From contig NZ_CP010817.1 of NCBI RefSeq assembly GCF_000833025.1, positions 3,906,001-3,970,000 of the forward strand: a DNA stretch of 64,000 nucleotides. Direction: 5' to 3'. Numbering within the stretch: position 1 is the first letter of the stretch; each line of letters opens with the position of its first letter. Positions 1-9,501 of the stretch are shown here, one piece after another. The notes under the pieces are model-generated. The model was not told where the DNA came from, searched no databases, and worked only from the letters and a program-made list of their open reading frames with translations. The stretch is from Myroides profundi. GTDB taxonomy: Bacteria; Bacteroidota; Bacteroidia; Flavobacteriales; Flavobacteriaceae. A program made the position numbers and the translations under genes.

Positions 1-60
1 TTCTTTATTCGCTTCTATATCCTCCCATACCAATGGCGATTGTAACATGGCAACTTTCAT
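1..60 (-). CDS. Nitrilase/omega-amidase family hydrolase, N-terminal fragment
   Basis: Only the first 20 codons lie in the window; the gene runs off the left edge. The reverse strand from base 60 reads MKVAMLQSPLVWEDIEANKE. This has the usual start of C-N hydrolase (nitrilase superfamily) proteins of the omega-amidase/YafV type: a first beta strand KVAMLQ, then a tryptophan and acidic residues leading into helix 1. Members of this branch hydrolyse omega-amides such as 2-oxoglutaramate with a Glu-Lys-Cys triad, which lies outside the window. The start is 45 bases after the stop of the potassium channel gene on the same strand, so the two may be co-transcribed. Family recognition from 20 residues is tentative. 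Confidence 0.55.
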   Translation of the reverse strand, partial: MKVAMLQSPLVWEDIEANKE

Positions 61-105
61 TACACTACGATATTTAGATTATACTCCAAAAATAAGCAAT
101 AATTC

Positions 106-945
106 TTACTTCTCTTCTTGAGGTCTACCACAACACGGGCAATTACAACTAGAAACATTCGTTTTTTGTAATGCCAATAACTTCTTCTCTTTCCTTTCTG
201 CCAAGATCTCTGAAAAGCCTGATGAGATAATACCTGTAGGTAAAGCAAAAAAGCCTATTCCAATAACAGCAAGCACCCCTCCTATTAGCTTTCCTATCAC
301 AGTTACAGGATAGATATCTCCATAACCTACAGTACAAATCGTAATAACAGACCACCACATTGAGTCTGGTATACTAGAAAAAGCTTCGGGCTGAGAAGGG
401 TTCTCTGCATAATAAATAGCCGTAGAAGCTATCAACAATAAAAAGATCAACATAAATGCGGCAATCGCTAACTCACTCGCTTTTCTCTTAAATACATTGA
501 CCACAAGAGCCAATGCTGATACATAACGGGTAATCTTGAATACTCGTAATAATCTAAACACACGCATTAATCTTATGATACGGAGATCCACATGTACAAA
601 GGCTAGATAAAAAGGTAACACCGCACATAAATCTATTAAATGCATAGAAGTAAAAGCATATTTTAACCTTCCTAAAAAAGGTTGGTTAAATCGCTTATCA
701 CAGGTAATAGACCACATTCTCAGTACATACTCTATCGAGAAGAAAGCAACCGAGAACAAATTAAACGAAGAGAAAAAAGAACTATACTCTTCTCTAAATT
801 CAGGAATTGATTCAAAGATTAATGAGATAGCATTCAGTAATATCAAGATAATGATTCCTCCCTGAACAATCTTACTTTCAAATGAATTAGAATCATTATT
901 CAGTAAATTATATACTCTGCGTTTTATCGAAATATTTCTCTTCAT
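106..945 (-). CDS. Voltage-gated-type potassium channel (six-helix ion transporter)
   Basis: A 279-residue inner-membrane cation channel. Hydrophobic segments lie near residues 27-45, 62-78, 100-116, 158-178 and 222-240. The stretch at residues 121-138 has Arg or Lys at about every third position (LRIIRLMRVFRLLRVFK), the pattern of a voltage-sensing S4 helix. The selectivity filter TVGYGD is at residues 205-210, between pore helix and S6, and specifies potassium. After S6 there is a charged tail and a Cys-rich end (CNCPCCG, residues 267-273) that could bind a metal; no RCK/TrkA domain is visible. It lies between sdhB and the nitrilase-family gene, all on the minus strand, and is separated from sdhB by a hairpin terminator. 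Ion selectivity follows from the filter; gating by voltage is inferred from S4. Confidence 0.9.
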   Translation of the reverse strand: MKRNISIKRRVYNLLNNDSNSFESKIVQGGIIILILLNAISLIFESIPEFREEYSSFFSSFNLFSVAFFSIEYVLRMWSITCDKRFNQPFLGRLKYAFTSMHLIDLCAVLPFYLAFVHVDLRIIRLMRVFRLLRVFKITRYVSALALVVNVFKRKASELAIAAFMLIFLLLIASTAIYYAENPSQPEAFSSIPDSMWWSVITICTVGYGDIYPVTVIGKLIGGVLAVIGIGFFALPTGIISSGFSEILAERKEKKLLALQKTNVSSCNCPCCGRPQEEK

Positions 946-990
946 AACTCAAATTCTCTTGCCCAAAAATTAGAGTACAAAAATAAAAAA

Positions 991-1014
991 AGCAGATATA
1001 TCTCTATATCTGCT
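991..1014 (-). terminator. Rho-independent terminator of the sdh operon
   Basis: A perfect 10-bp stem (AGCAGATATA / TATATCTGCT) with a TCTC loop. It is flanked by A-rich and T-rich runs, so on the minus strand the hairpin is followed by a T tract. It lies 25 bases after the sdhB stop and before the potassium channel gene. Confidence 0.8.
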
Positions 1015-1039
1015 TTTTCATTTATTTCAAGAAAAACTA

Positions 1040-1783
1040 TTATTTCAAGCTTGCTTTTAAGTATTCTCTGTTCATACGAGCGATGTTCTCTAAAGAAATT
1101 CCTTTAGGACATTCTACCTCACATGCTCCTGTATTAGTACAGTTACCGAATCCTAAAGCATCCATCTCAGCTACCATATTAAGTACACGATCAGCTGCTT
1201 CTACTTTACCTTGTGGTAACAAAGCAAATTGAGAAACTTTTGCAGATACGAATAACATAGCAGAAGAGTTTTTACATGTAGCCACACAAGCACCACATCC
1301 AATACAAGTAGCTGCGTCAAATGCACGGTCAGCATCATGTTTAGGAATTGGAATAGCGTTAGCATCTTGTGTATTACCTGAAGTATTTACAGATACGAAA
1401 CCACCTGCATGTTGAATTTTATCAAAAGCAGTACGGTCAACTACTAAGTCTTTAATTACTGGGAAAGCTTTAGCTCTAAATGGCTCGATATAGATCGTAT
1501 CACCATCTTTGAACTTTCTCATGTGTAACTGACATGTAGTAATACCTCTGTCTGGTCCGTGAGCTTCACCATTAATAAATAAAGAACACATACCACAGAT
1601 ACCCTCACGACAGTCATGGTCGAAAGCTACTGGATCATCACCTTTCTCGATTAACTCATTGTTTAATACATCAAGCATTTCTAAGAAAGACATATCAGGA
1701 GAAACATCGTTGATTTTATAATCAACCATTTTTCCTTGTACTTTAGCGTTTGATTGACGCCATATTTTAAGTGTAAGATTCAT
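1040..1783 (-). CDS. sdhB: Succinate dehydrogenase iron-sulfur subunit
   Basis: A 247-residue electron-transfer subunit of complex II. It passes electrons from the SdhA flavin through three Fe-S clusters to the quinone site. The [2Fe-2S] ligands are C58, C63, C66 and C84 (motif CREGICGMC). The C-terminal ferredoxin part holds C160, C163, C166, C170 and C215, C221, C225 for the [4Fe-4S] and [3Fe-4S] clusters; the [14 protein letters not shown] motif is typical of the Bacteroidota/epsilon type of the enzyme. It is the last gene of sdhC-sdhA-sdhB (51 bases after sdhA) and is followed by a terminator. Whether the enzyme runs as succinate dehydrogenase or fumarate reductase cannot be told from sequence. 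Confidence 0.97.
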   Translation of the reverse strand: MNLTLKIWRQSNAKVQGKMVDYKINDVSPDMSFLEMLDVLNNELIEKGDDPVAFDHDCREGICGMCSLFINGEAHGPDRGITTCQLHMRKFKDGDTIYIEPFRAKAFPVIKDLVVDRTAFDKIQHAGGFVSVNTSGNTQDANAIPIPKHDADRAFDAATCIGCGACVATCKNSSAMLFVSAKVSQFALLPQGKVEAADRVLNMVAEMDALGFGNCTNTGACEVECPKGISLENIARMNREYLKASLK

Positions 1784-1834
1784 TTGTGTCGAATTTTTAC
1801 AAAAAGACTAGGTCCGAAGACCTAAGTCTCAATA

Positions 1835-3841
1835 TTATTTATAACTACGAGTTACCAATTTAATGTTTTCATAAACTAAGTCTTCTTTGTGAAGCACTGC
1901 ATCACTTGGGTTTCCTTTGTATTCCCAAGCAGCAACGTATGCGAAGTTCTCATCATCACGTTTTGCTTCTCCATCCTCAGTTTGGTGCTCTTCACGGAAG
2001 TGACCTCCACAAGATTCTTCACGGTGTAAAGCATCTTTAGCGAATAATTCACCTAATTCTAAGAAGTCAGCTACTCTTAAAGCTTTCTCTAACTCTTGGT
2101 TAAAGCTCTCTGCAGTACCTGATACTTTCACATCTTTATAGAACTCTGCTCTTAACTCAGCAATCTCAGCCATAGCTTCAGTTAAACCTTTTGCGTTACG
2201 AGCCATTCCTACTTTATCCCACATAATTTTTCCAAGCTTCTTGTGGAAGTGGTCAACAGAATGTGTTCCTTTATTGTTCATTAAATGGTCAATGATATCA
2301 CGAACATTTTTCTCAGCAGCTTCGAACTCTGGTAAATCTGTTGGGATAGTTCCAGTACGAATATCATTAGCTAAATAATCTCCGATAGTATATGGTAATA
2401 CGAAGTATCCATCAGCTAAACCTTGCATTAATGCAGAAGCTCCAAGACGGTTAGCACCGTGATCAGAGAAGTTAGCCTCACCTAGGATATAACATCCTTC
2501 GATAGTAGACATTAAATTGTAATCTACCCATAATCCACCCATTGTATAGTGAACTGCAGGATAAATCATCATCGGAGTTGTATATGGATCCTCATCTACG
2601 ATCTTCTCGTACATTTGGAATAAGTTACCATATTTATTTTCAACTACATCTTTACCTAATTTGTAAACTAGCTTAGCATCGTTTTCATCTAAGTGTTGAA
2701 TACGAGCTTGCTCTTTACCATAACGGTCAATAGCAGAAGCGAAGTCTAAGTATACAGCTTCACCTGTAGCATTAACTCCATATCCAGCATCACATCTTTC
2801 TTTAGCAGCACGAGACGCAACGTCACGAGGTACTAAGTTACCGAATGATGGGTATCTTCTTTCTAAATAGTAATCTCTATCTTCTTCAGCGATTTGAGTT
2901 GGTTTTAATCTACCTTCTCTAATTGCTACAGCATCTTCCATTTTTGCAGGAACCCAAATACGTCCATCGTTACGTAATGACTCAGACATCAAAGTAAGCT
3001 TTGATTGGTGGTCACCAGTTACAGGAATACAAGTTGGGTGAATTTGTGTATAACAAGGGTTAGCGAAGAATGCTCCACGTTTGTGTGCTTTCCAAGCAGC
3101 AGTAACGTTAGAACCCATTGCATTTGTAGATAAGAAGAATACGTTACCATATCCACCTGTACAGATAACTACAGCGTGAGCAGAGTGACGTTCTATCTCT
3201 CCATTGATTAAGTTACGAGCGATAATACCTCTTGCTTTACCATCAACTTTAACGATGTCTAACATCTCATGACGGTTATACATTTGGATTTTACCACGAC
3301 CGATTTGACGGTTCATAGCAGAATATGCTCCTAACAATAACTGTTGTCCAGTTTGTCCTTTAGCGTAGAAAGTACGAGATACTTGCACCCCACCAAAAGA
3401 ACGGTTATCTAATAAACCTCCGTACTCACGTGCAAAAGGTACACCTTGAGCTACACATTGGTCAATAATATTTTCAGAAACTTCAGCTAAACGGTAAACG
3501 TTTGCTTCACGTGCACGGTAGTCTCCTCCTTTTACAGTATCATAAAATAATCTGTAAACTGAGTCACCATCCCCTTGGTAGTTCTTAGAAGCGTTGATCC
3601 CCCCTTGAGCAGCAATAGAGTGCGCACGACGAGGTGAATCTTGATAACAAAAAGCTTTTACGTTATATCCTAACTCAGCTAATGTAGCAGCAGCAGAACC
3701 ACCTGCTAATCCAGTTCCTACAACGATAACATCAATGTTACGTTTATTTGCTGGGTTAACTAATTTAATATGATTTTTATAGTCAGACCATTTTTTATCA
3801 AGTGGTCCATTAGGTATTTTAGAATCTAATTTCATGATCAA
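1835..3841 (-). CDS. sdhA: Succinate dehydrogenase flavoprotein subunit
   Basis: A 668-residue catalytic subunit that oxidises succinate to fumarate in the TCA cycle at the cytoplasmic face. The FAD-binding GTGLAGG motif is at residues 42-48, and the His that carries covalent FAD is in [11 protein letters not shown] (about residue 74). The substrate/capping region and the C-terminal helical domain are all present, and the length is normal for Bacteroidota. Two in-frame starts are possible: ATG at 3841, or ATG at 3835 giving [10 protein letters not shown], which fits homologues better. It is 11 bases downstream of sdhC and leads into sdhB. Confidence 0.97.
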   Translation of the reverse strand: MIMKLDSKIPNGPLDKKWSDYKNHIKLVNPANKRNIDVIVVGTGLAGGSAAATLAELGYNVKAFCYQDSPRRAHSIAAQGGINASKNYQGDGDSVYRLFYDTVKGGDYRAREANVYRLAEVSENIIDQCVAQGVPFAREYGGLLDNRSFGGVQVSRTFYAKGQTGQQLLLGAYSAMNRQIGRGKIQMYNRHEMLDIVKVDGKARGIIARNLINGEIERHSAHAVVICTGGYGNVFFLSTNAMGSNVTAAWKAHKRGAFFANPCYTQIHPTCIPVTGDHQSKLTLMSESLRNDGRIWVPAKMEDAVAIREGRLKPTQIAEEDRDYYLERRYPSFGNLVPRDVASRAAKERCDAGYGVNATGEAVYLDFASAIDRYGKEQARIQHLDENDAKLVYKLGKDVVENKYGNLFQMYEKIVDEDPYTTPMMIYPAVHYTMGGLWVDYNLMSTIEGCYILGEANFSDHGANRLGASALMQGLADGYFVLPYTIGDYLANDIRTGTIPTDLPEFEAAEKNVRDIIDHLMNNKGTHSVDHFHKKLGKIMWDKVGMARNAKGLTEAMAEIAELRAEFYKDVKVSGTAESFNQELEKALRVADFLELGELFAKDALHREESCGGHFREEHQTEDGEAKRDDENFAYVAAWEYKGNPSDAVLHKEDLVYENIKLVTRSYK

Positions 3842-3852
3842 TTTCTTTAGGA

Positions 3853-4677
3853 CTATTTAATAAAATGAATATATAATGGGATGATAGCAAATAGCGCAGG
3901 TACAACATACGCAATTAAGAAGCTAAGCCCTTTAAGTACTCCCTTATATTTAGGATTATTAGCTCCTAAAGATTGGAATGCACTACCAAATCCATGAGAT
4001 AAGTGGAATCCTAAAACCACCATAGCAAGTACATAAGCAATTGTAGCAATTAATCCAGTACTTTCGTTTTGGAAGAACTCAATTGTAATTTTATGTAAAT
4101 CTTTATATCCATCAGCAATCTTTAAGTCAGTACCTGCTTGATAAAACTTAGTACCTTTTACTTCTATCTGTCCCATTTCAACAGCGTTTACTGGGATAGC
4201 TTGCTCTTGTACTGTTTTATATACTACTACAGGATCTTGACCCTCTACTTTTACTTCTACAGTTTGTAAAGGCATTTCACTAAAGTGCATTTTAGCCCAG
4301 AAGTTAGCCATGTGAGTCACGATGAATACTAAAAGTAAAGTTCCTAATACCGCCATATTTCTTGAAGAAAATGAGCTATTAGAAGCAGCATTGTTTTTTG
4401 CATATCCGATTGGACGTGCTTTTTTGTTTTGAATCGTTAAAACGATACCATCAATCGCGTGGAAAAGGATTGAAATATACGTAACATAAGATAATACTTT
4501 TACTGCTGGATTAGTAGTCATAAATAACGCATACTCGTTAAATGCAGAAGCGTCACCAAATATCAATTGAAGGTTTCCCGCCAAGTGACCTACTAAAAAC
4601 AAGCATAAAAATAACCCTGTAAGAGCCATCCAATATTTCTTAGCTAAGGATGACTTTAAAAGTGCAGATTTTGCCAT
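3853..4677 (-). CDS. sdhC: Succinate dehydrogenase cytochrome b subunit
   Basis: A 274-residue membrane anchor of complex II. It has five hydrophobic helices (about residues 15-36, 56-78, 107-127, 207-230 and 246-268), the layout of the di-haem cytochrome b558 type that needs no separate SdhD. Histidines in the helices (for example LVGHLAG, ILFHAID, VTHMANF and LSHGFGS) are the likely haem ligands. A soluble loop of about 70 residues between helices 3 and 4 is longer than in short family members. It is the first gene of the operon; a good Bacteroidota promoter lies upstream. Confidence 0.95.
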   Translation of the reverse strand: MAKSALLKSSLAKKYWMALTGLFLCLFLVGHLAGNLQLIFGDASAFNEYALFMTTNPAVKVLSYVTYISILFHAIDGIVLTIQNKKARPIGYAKNNAASNSSFSSRNMAVLGTLLLVFIVTHMANFWAKMHFSEMPLQTVEVKVEGQDPVVVYKTVQEQAIPVNAVEMGQIEVKGTKFYQAGTDLKIADGYKDLHKITIEFFQNESTGLIATIAYVLAMVVLGFHLSHGFGSAFQSLGANNPKYKGVLKGLSFLIAYVVPALFAIIPLYIHFIK

Positions 4678-4713
4678 AATGTAATTTTAATTGTTTTTCT
4701 TGAAAAAATCTCT

Positions 4714-4745
4714 CAAAAATACACCTTCTTAACGTTATCAACAAA
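4714..4745 (-). promoter_or_regulatory. Promoter of sdhCAB
   Basis: Read on the minus strand, TTTG (4745-4742), a 20-base spacer and TATTTTTG (4721-4714) match the Bacteroidota sigma factor consensus TTTG-N19/21-TAnnTTTG. The predicted start leaves a leader of about 30 bases before the sdhC ATG. Confidence 0.75.
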
Positions 4746-4859
4746 GCCTGCCCTTCTATTTATACTCGATATAAACAAAGAATAAAACAATGCTAATTCA
4801 CTAAAATAGACCAATTGAGATTTTTTTTAAGAAAAAAAAAGGTTTTTTATAGTAAAGCG

Positions 4860-5708
4860 TTAAAATGATTTTAAAATATTCGCATCTATAACAATAATAA
4901 AGTTAGCCAAGTCTAAATTATCATATTCGAAATGACCTACATTATCACTCTCTACCATTGTAATAGTAGCAATCTTCAATGAAGGTCTATATTGATTTAG
5001 ATACCATACTATCCCTTCATAATTATTACTGTGATAAGAACCATTATAGTGCAAGAATAAATGGTTTGGTTTTAAATTTTGAACAATAAAGTGTCCCATA
5101 GTAGCATCCTTAATTGCTTGCGCCTTCGGTAAATTCTCATCCTTATGATCCTCAAACATCGCCATCATATTCTTATATCCAGGCAAATTAGCGTCATAAG
5201 GAAATGGCAATGGTGCAATCCAACTCTTCTCTTGTACACTTAAAGTATCTAATGCAGCAGTCCCTTTTTTAAACAATAGACTCGCATATCGTCTAGGTAC
5301 ATTAGTCGCAATAAAATCTATTTTATTTTCTTTAGCATATTCTACTAATGGTCTATAATCAGTTTTATAATTATTCCAAAGTCTCACTTCTTCTTGAAAC
5401 TGCTCTTCTGTACTATTTCCTTTTACATATTTAGTCAACCCTTCTTGGTTATCTGCTTCAAACATCTCTGCTCCTAGAGTCAACTCTCTTTTATCTCCTA
5501 AAGATTCTGTTACTTGTAATTGTAACCAATGTCCTAATGAATTATTGTGAAACTCTCCGAATAAAACAACCTCACTTTTACTAAGTGATTTTATCATCTT
5601 CTCATAAGAAACCTTTTTACCCTTATTAGTATAGATCTGATAAGGCAATCCTGATTGTCCATAAGTTATTCCGCATAACAACAAAAACGCACCAACTATT
5701 TTTTTCAT
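4860..5708 (-). CDS. ChaN-like secreted protein
   Basis: A 282-residue protein with a signal peptide (MKKIVGAFLLLCGITYGQ). The rest is a ChaN/Tiki-type fold, marked by VVLFGEFHNN (about residue 50), an EMFE-like segment (LTLGAEMFEAD), and the late GHFIVQNL and HYNGSYHSNN blocks. Family members bind haem or are proposed metalloprotease-like proteins; the conserved Glu/His residues in GEFHNN and NGSYHS are the candidate ligands. In ChaN of Campylobacter the protein sits in an iron-uptake setting, but no uptake gene is adjacent here. A TATCTTTG -7 box lies at 5744-5737. The biochemical role is uncertain. Confidence 0.8.
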   Translation of the reverse strand: MKKIVGAFLLLCGITYGQSGLPYQIYTNKGKKVSYEKMIKSLSKSEVVLFGEFHNNSLGHWLQLQVTESLGDKRELTLGAEMFEADNQEGLTKYVKGNSTEEQFQEEVRLWNNYKTDYRPLVEYAKENKIDFIATNVPRRYASLLFKKGTAALDTLSVQEKSWIAPLPFPYDANLPGYKNMMAMFEDHKDENLPKAQAIKDATMGHFIVQNLKPNHLFLHYNGSYHSNNYEGIVWYLNQYRPSLKIATITMVESDNVGHFEYDNLDLANFIIVIDANILKSF

Positions 5709-5812
5709 TTTAATAAATATTTTGAAATTAGAAATGCAAAGATAATCTTTTATGTTATTTAGACTGGTTTAATATAACTGTAATACCTATAGCTCTGTTG
5801 AATGTTAAAAGA

Positions 5813-5843
5813 TTTGACAAAGTCATACTATATCATACATTTG
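5813..5843 (+). promoter_or_regulatory. Promoter of the alpha/beta hydrolase gene
   Basis: TTTG at 5813-5816, a 19-base spacer and TACATTTG at 5836-5843 fit the Bacteroidota promoter consensus. The ATG follows 15 bases later, so the leader is very short. Confidence 0.75.
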
Positions 5844-5858
5844 CAACAAAATTAAAGA

Positions 5859-6641
5859 ATGGCTACTACAAAAATTCTATATAAAAACACCAATTTATCA
5901 TATACTGACAAAGGAAAAGGAAGTGCCTTAATCTTTCTACACGGATTTCTAGAGGATAGTAAAATGTGGAACTATTACCTTGACTATTTTTCAAAGAAAT
6001 ATAGAGTTATTGCTATAGATCTTTTAGGACATGGTGAATCAGGCTGTATTGGTTACATACACAGTATGGAAGATATGGCTGATGCTGTTTTTACAATAAC
6101 AAATTCTTTAAATCTAAAAAAGGTAACACTAATAGGTCATTCTATGGGAGGTTATGTATCACTAGCCTTCGGAGAATTATATCCTGATAATGTAAAGAAA
6201 ATAATATTAGTTTCATCTACTACCAGAGCTGACAGCCCAGAAAGGCAAATTAATAGAGACAGAGCAACTGAAGTAATTAAAAAAAATAGCGAGCTCTTTG
6301 TTACCATGGCAATTAACAATACCTTTTTAGAAGATACTAAAATTACTCACGCTAAAGAAGTACAAGAACACTTAGACACTGCTCTTAGAACACCTAAACA
6401 AGGTATACTAGCAGCTGTAGAAGGAATGAAATCAAGAAATGACAGAGAAGTTCTACTCCATTTTGCCCCATATCCTATAAGTATGATTGTAGGTAATGCT
6501 GATCCTGTTCTTTCTATTGAAGAAATTACTAAAGAAGTTGAAAATACCGAATCAGATTTAACTGTTATCACCGGAGGACACCTACTTCAGATTGAAGCTA
6601 AAGAAGAGCTACTAGAAGCACTAAAAAATACGATAAAATAA
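5859..6641 (+). CDS. Alpha/beta-fold hydrolase
   Basis: A 260-residue cytoplasmic esterase-type hydrolase. The oxyanion motif HGF is at residues 28-30 (LIFLHGF), the DLLGHGES block at 54-61, and the nucleophile elbow GHSMGG at 93-98 makes S95 the catalytic Ser. D215 (GNADPVL) and H241 (GGHLLQ) complete the triad, with the cap domain between about 125 and 200. Substrate is unknown; the family includes esterases, lipases and thioesterases. It is a monocistronic gene with its own promoter and a bidirectional terminator shared with the convergent addB-like gene. Confidence 0.9.
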   Translation: MATTKILYKNTNLSYTDKGKGSALIFLHGFLEDSKMWNYYLDYFSKKYRVIAIDLLGHGESGCIGYIHSMEDMADAVFTITNSLNLKKVTLIGHSMGGYVSLAFGELYPDNVKKIILVSSTTRADSPERQINRDRATEVIKKNSELFVTMAINNTFLEDTKITHAKEVQEHLDTALRTPKQGILAAVEGMKSRNDREVLLHFAPYPISMIVGNADPVLSIEEITKEVENTESDLTVITGGHLLQIEAKEELLEALKNTIK

Positions 6642-6670
6642 AAATAGGGAAGCAAAAGCTTCCCTATTTT
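6641..6670. terminator. Bidirectional terminator between convergent genes
   Basis: Perfect 13-bp stem AAAATAGGGAAGC / GCTTCCCTATTTT with an AAAA loop. A-rich and T-rich ends let it act in both directions. It overlaps the stop codons of the hydrolase and of the addB-like gene. Confidence 0.85.
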
Positions 6671-9431
6671 ATAACTCTTTTTCTATAAAATCCTCATCAG
6701 GATTTAGTATCTCTAACAACAAGGCAACTAATTCATCCTTGAATAGAGCTAATGTATCATTTGTAATAGCATGATCAACCTCTCTTCCTTCTTTCACTCC
6801 AAAAAATAAGAACCCGCCTTTTCTATTCTTGAATGAATAAATACCAGCTTCTACAGATTGACTTGTATTGTGTTTCGTATACATTAAAGCATAACACAAT
6901 AACTGAATAATCTTATCATTTTTCAAATCAAGTGTAAGTCCATCCCATGTACTTAACTTAACATCATTTGCCTCTACTTTACCACTTTTATAATCAATAA
7001 CTCGGATTATACCATTTCGTTCCTCTATTCTATCTACAAATCCAAATAGATTAATAGGATAAGGTAATCTAGGATCTTCAAGTGTAAAAGTAAGCTCCGT
7101 CTCTAACTCCAATAATAAAATATCATCTCCTTCTTTTATCTTTTCTATCTCTCCTTCTAGAAAATGATACACATTTCGTTTGGCTACTTCAAAAGCTAAT
7201 AAGTTCTTTCCTATCTTCTCCTTATCACTGTTGTACACTTCTTCAAACTGTAATTGTACCTCTGCATCAGCTTTTGTTTTTATGGTGTTAATAATCTCCA
7301 CTGTAAGCCTAGCGCCTTTAAAGGGTTTATACAAATTCTCTAAAGAATTGTGTATAATAGTCCCTAGTGTATTTAAAGCCACACTCTCCTCTACTTCCTC
7401 CACTTCTCTAATCCTTAAGACACGTTGCAAATAAAACTGTATAGGATTGCGGAGATAATTAGATAAAGCTGATGGAGAAAACCCTTTAGTTGTAGCAATA
7501 TTCTTTAGCTCTTCTTTTAAAAGGTCTGACTTCGGAATCTGAATCAACTCATTAGCTTTTTCGGGTAAATCCGCTGAATAGGTAACATATTTCACATCAT
7601 GAGCCTCTAACTGTTCTACTTCTAACTGCGTTAAGAACCTACTCTTTTCTCCGGCATCCATTCCCTCTGATTGAGAGTTATACAAAAGATAAATATTCTT
7701 TGCTCTTAACAAGAGATGATAAAAGTGAAAACTATAAATAGCATCCTTCTCTTTATACGTTGGCAAACCTATTTCTCTCTTTACATCATAAGGTATAAAG
7801 GAATTAACTGACTTACCTGCCGGGAACTTTCCTTCATTAACAGAAGTCACAATAACAGTGTCAAAATCCAAAACACGACTCTCTAGCACCCCCATTATCT
7901 GTAGCCCTTCTAAAGGTTCTCCCTCAAAAGATACTTCAGACATATCCATCACTTGTTTATACAACGAATATAAAGTATCATAACTTTGTATAAAATCATA
8001 TTTCTGACAATAAGAAACTAACCTATTCAACATCTGATAGGTAGAATACAAGAATGTTTTACTAATTCGATCACTGTGTACCTCATCATCTAAACTATCC
8101 TTAATAGCCAGTACAATCTCAATAAGGTTTTGTAAAACCTCAACAGATGACCGTTCATTCCATCTACCGAAAACAAGCTTACGAACAGGAAAGTCACTAT
8201 CCTCTATCCACTCTGCAAAACGATTTATACTAAAGAAGCTAAGGTTTCGATCATTAATCTCTTTAATAACTTTTTCAGGAACAATAATTTGCGTTAATAC
8301 AGGATTAGTCAGCACATCTAAAATTTCCTTGTAGTAAACCACATATTGCTTACTCGAGCGTCGTATAGCAGCCAAATGCATCTTAAAAATCTTGTTCAAT
8401 AAGATCTGAATAGGGTTACTCTTACCACTATACCCCATTGTGATATTCAAACTTGATACTGAAGAAGGCAGACTATGCAATACTGGTAATAGCAAATTCT
8501 CCTCTCCTAAAACAATGGCAACCTTCTCTAATCTCGAAGCTTCCTCTCCAAGTCCCTCTACTATTTGTCCAGCAATCTTTGCTTGCCCTACACTCTTAGG
8601 AGTTTGTATTACTTGTATATTCTTTTCTTTGCCAAACTCATCTACTATCCACTCAAAAGGGTTGTATTGATAATGTATCCAATTGCGTTTTATACGTCTC
8701 AAAAAGAGTGCTGCATCGTGATAAGGATCTTCCATAAAATGTTTATCAATATCCCAAAACACCTTAGCTCTCTTCTCTAACAAAAAATGTTGAATAATTT
8801 TCTCCTCTGCTGCATTTAATGCATTAAACCCAGCAAAATAAAACACCTTATTATTGCTATTCAAGTACTCTTTATGAGACTTAACAGCTTCTCGATATAT
8901 CAATCCTTGGTAACCGATACCCTCTTCTAATAGAACCTCATAGAACTTTTTATAATACACAGGTATCTGCTCCCAAAAAGCTAAATAATTTACAATTAAG
9001 TCTGTCTTTTGTTCAGGGTCTAAAGACCAGTGTTTAATGTCCTCAATATTCTTTAAATATGAAAACACGTAATCAGGATTCAACAAGTAACGATCGACTT
9101 CATTAAAGTCACTTAACAACATATTAGCCCAACTCGAGAAGCGATCAAAATCCTGTGCATTACCCCCCTCTATTTCTTGATAAACTACATAAAACTTAAA
9201 AAGTAATTCTATCAAATCTATCCCTCTAATCTTAGACACTTGTTGAATGAAATCCTCAATATTAATAATCTCAGGAGCGAAGACACTATTTCTGTAATAC
9301 TTCTTTAAATTTTCTAACAAAAAGACCTTAGCTCTTTTATTAGGAAGAACGATCACCAAATTGTCCATGGAATTAGGAAAATCGGCATAAATCTGCGCAC
9401 TCAGCTTATCTAAAAAAGTATTTGATTTCAT
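6669..9431 (-). CDS. AddB-like PD-(D/E)XK exonuclease subunit
   Basis: A large (920-residue) protein of the kind paired in Bacteroidota with a UvrD/AddA-type helicase in double-strand-break end processing before RecA loading. The N-terminal and middle parts look like a degenerate helicase fold without a clear Walker A. The C-terminal nuclease domain carries VDRIEE followed by VIDYKSGK, the D...DxK core of RecB-type nucleases. The cysteines that hold the Fe-S cluster in Firmicute AddB are not seen at the matching place (SALSNYLRNPIQFYL). The ATG at 9431 (MKSNTFLDKL) is preferred over an upstream TTG at 9446. Its likely partner is encoded at 12240-15386, with ompA and kbl between them. Confidence 0.8.
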   Translation of the reverse strand: MKSNTFLDKLSAQIYADFPNSMDNLVIVLPNKRAKVFLLENLKKYYRNSVFAPEIINIEDFIQQVSKIRGIDLIELLFKFYVVYQEIEGGNAQDFDRFSSWANMLLSDFNEVDRYLLNPDYVFSYLKNIEDIKHWSLDPEQKTDLIVNYLAFWEQIPVYYKKFYEVLLEEGIGYQGLIYREAVKSHKEYLNSNNKVFYFAGFNALNAAEEKIIQHFLLEKRAKVFWDIDKHFMEDPYHDAALFLRRIKRNWIHYQYNPFEWIVDEFGKEKNIQVIQTPKSVGQAKIAGQIVEGLGEEASRLEKVAIVLGEENLLLPVLHSLPSSVSSLNITMGYSGKSNPIQILLNKIFKMHLAAIRRSSKQYVVYYKEILDVLTNPVLTQIIVPEKVIKEINDRNLSFFSINRFAEWIEDSDFPVRKLVFGRWNERSSVEVLQNLIEIVLAIKDSLDDEVHSDRISKTFLYSTYQMLNRLVSYCQKYDFIQSYDTLYSLYKQVMDMSEVSFEGEPLEGLQIMGVLESRVLDFDTVIVTSVNEGKFPAGKSVNSFIPYDVKREIGLPTYKEKDAIYSFHFYHLLLRAKNIYLLYNSQSEGMDAGEKSRFLTQLEVEQLEAHDVKYVTYSADLPEKANELIQIPKSDLLKEELKNIATTKGFSPSALSNYLRNPIQFYLQRVLRIREVEEVEESVALNTLGTIIHNSLENLYKPFKGARLTVEIINTIKTKADAEVQLQFEEVYNSDKEKIGKNLLAFEVAKRNVYHFLEGEIEKIKEGDDILLLELETELTFTLEDPRLPYPINLFGFVDRIEERNGIIRVIDYKSGKVEANDVKLSTWDGLTLDLKNDKIIQLLCYALMYTKHNTSQSVEAGIYSFKNRKGGFLFFGVKEGREVDHAITNDTLALFKDELVALLLEILNPDEDFIEKEL

Positions 9432-9448
9432 AAAATAAAGGTACAAAA

Positions 9449-9476
9449 AAAACGCTCCGATTACTCGAAGCGTTTT
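9449..9476 (-). terminator. Terminator downstream of ompA
   Basis: Stem AAAACGCT / AGCGTTTT extended by CGA/TCG with one mismatch and a TTAC loop. On the minus strand it is followed by seven or more T residues. It lies 26 bases after the ompA stop and just ahead of the addB-like start. Confidence 0.75.
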
Positions 9477-9501
9477 CTATAGATTATGTGTTTTAAATCA
9501 A

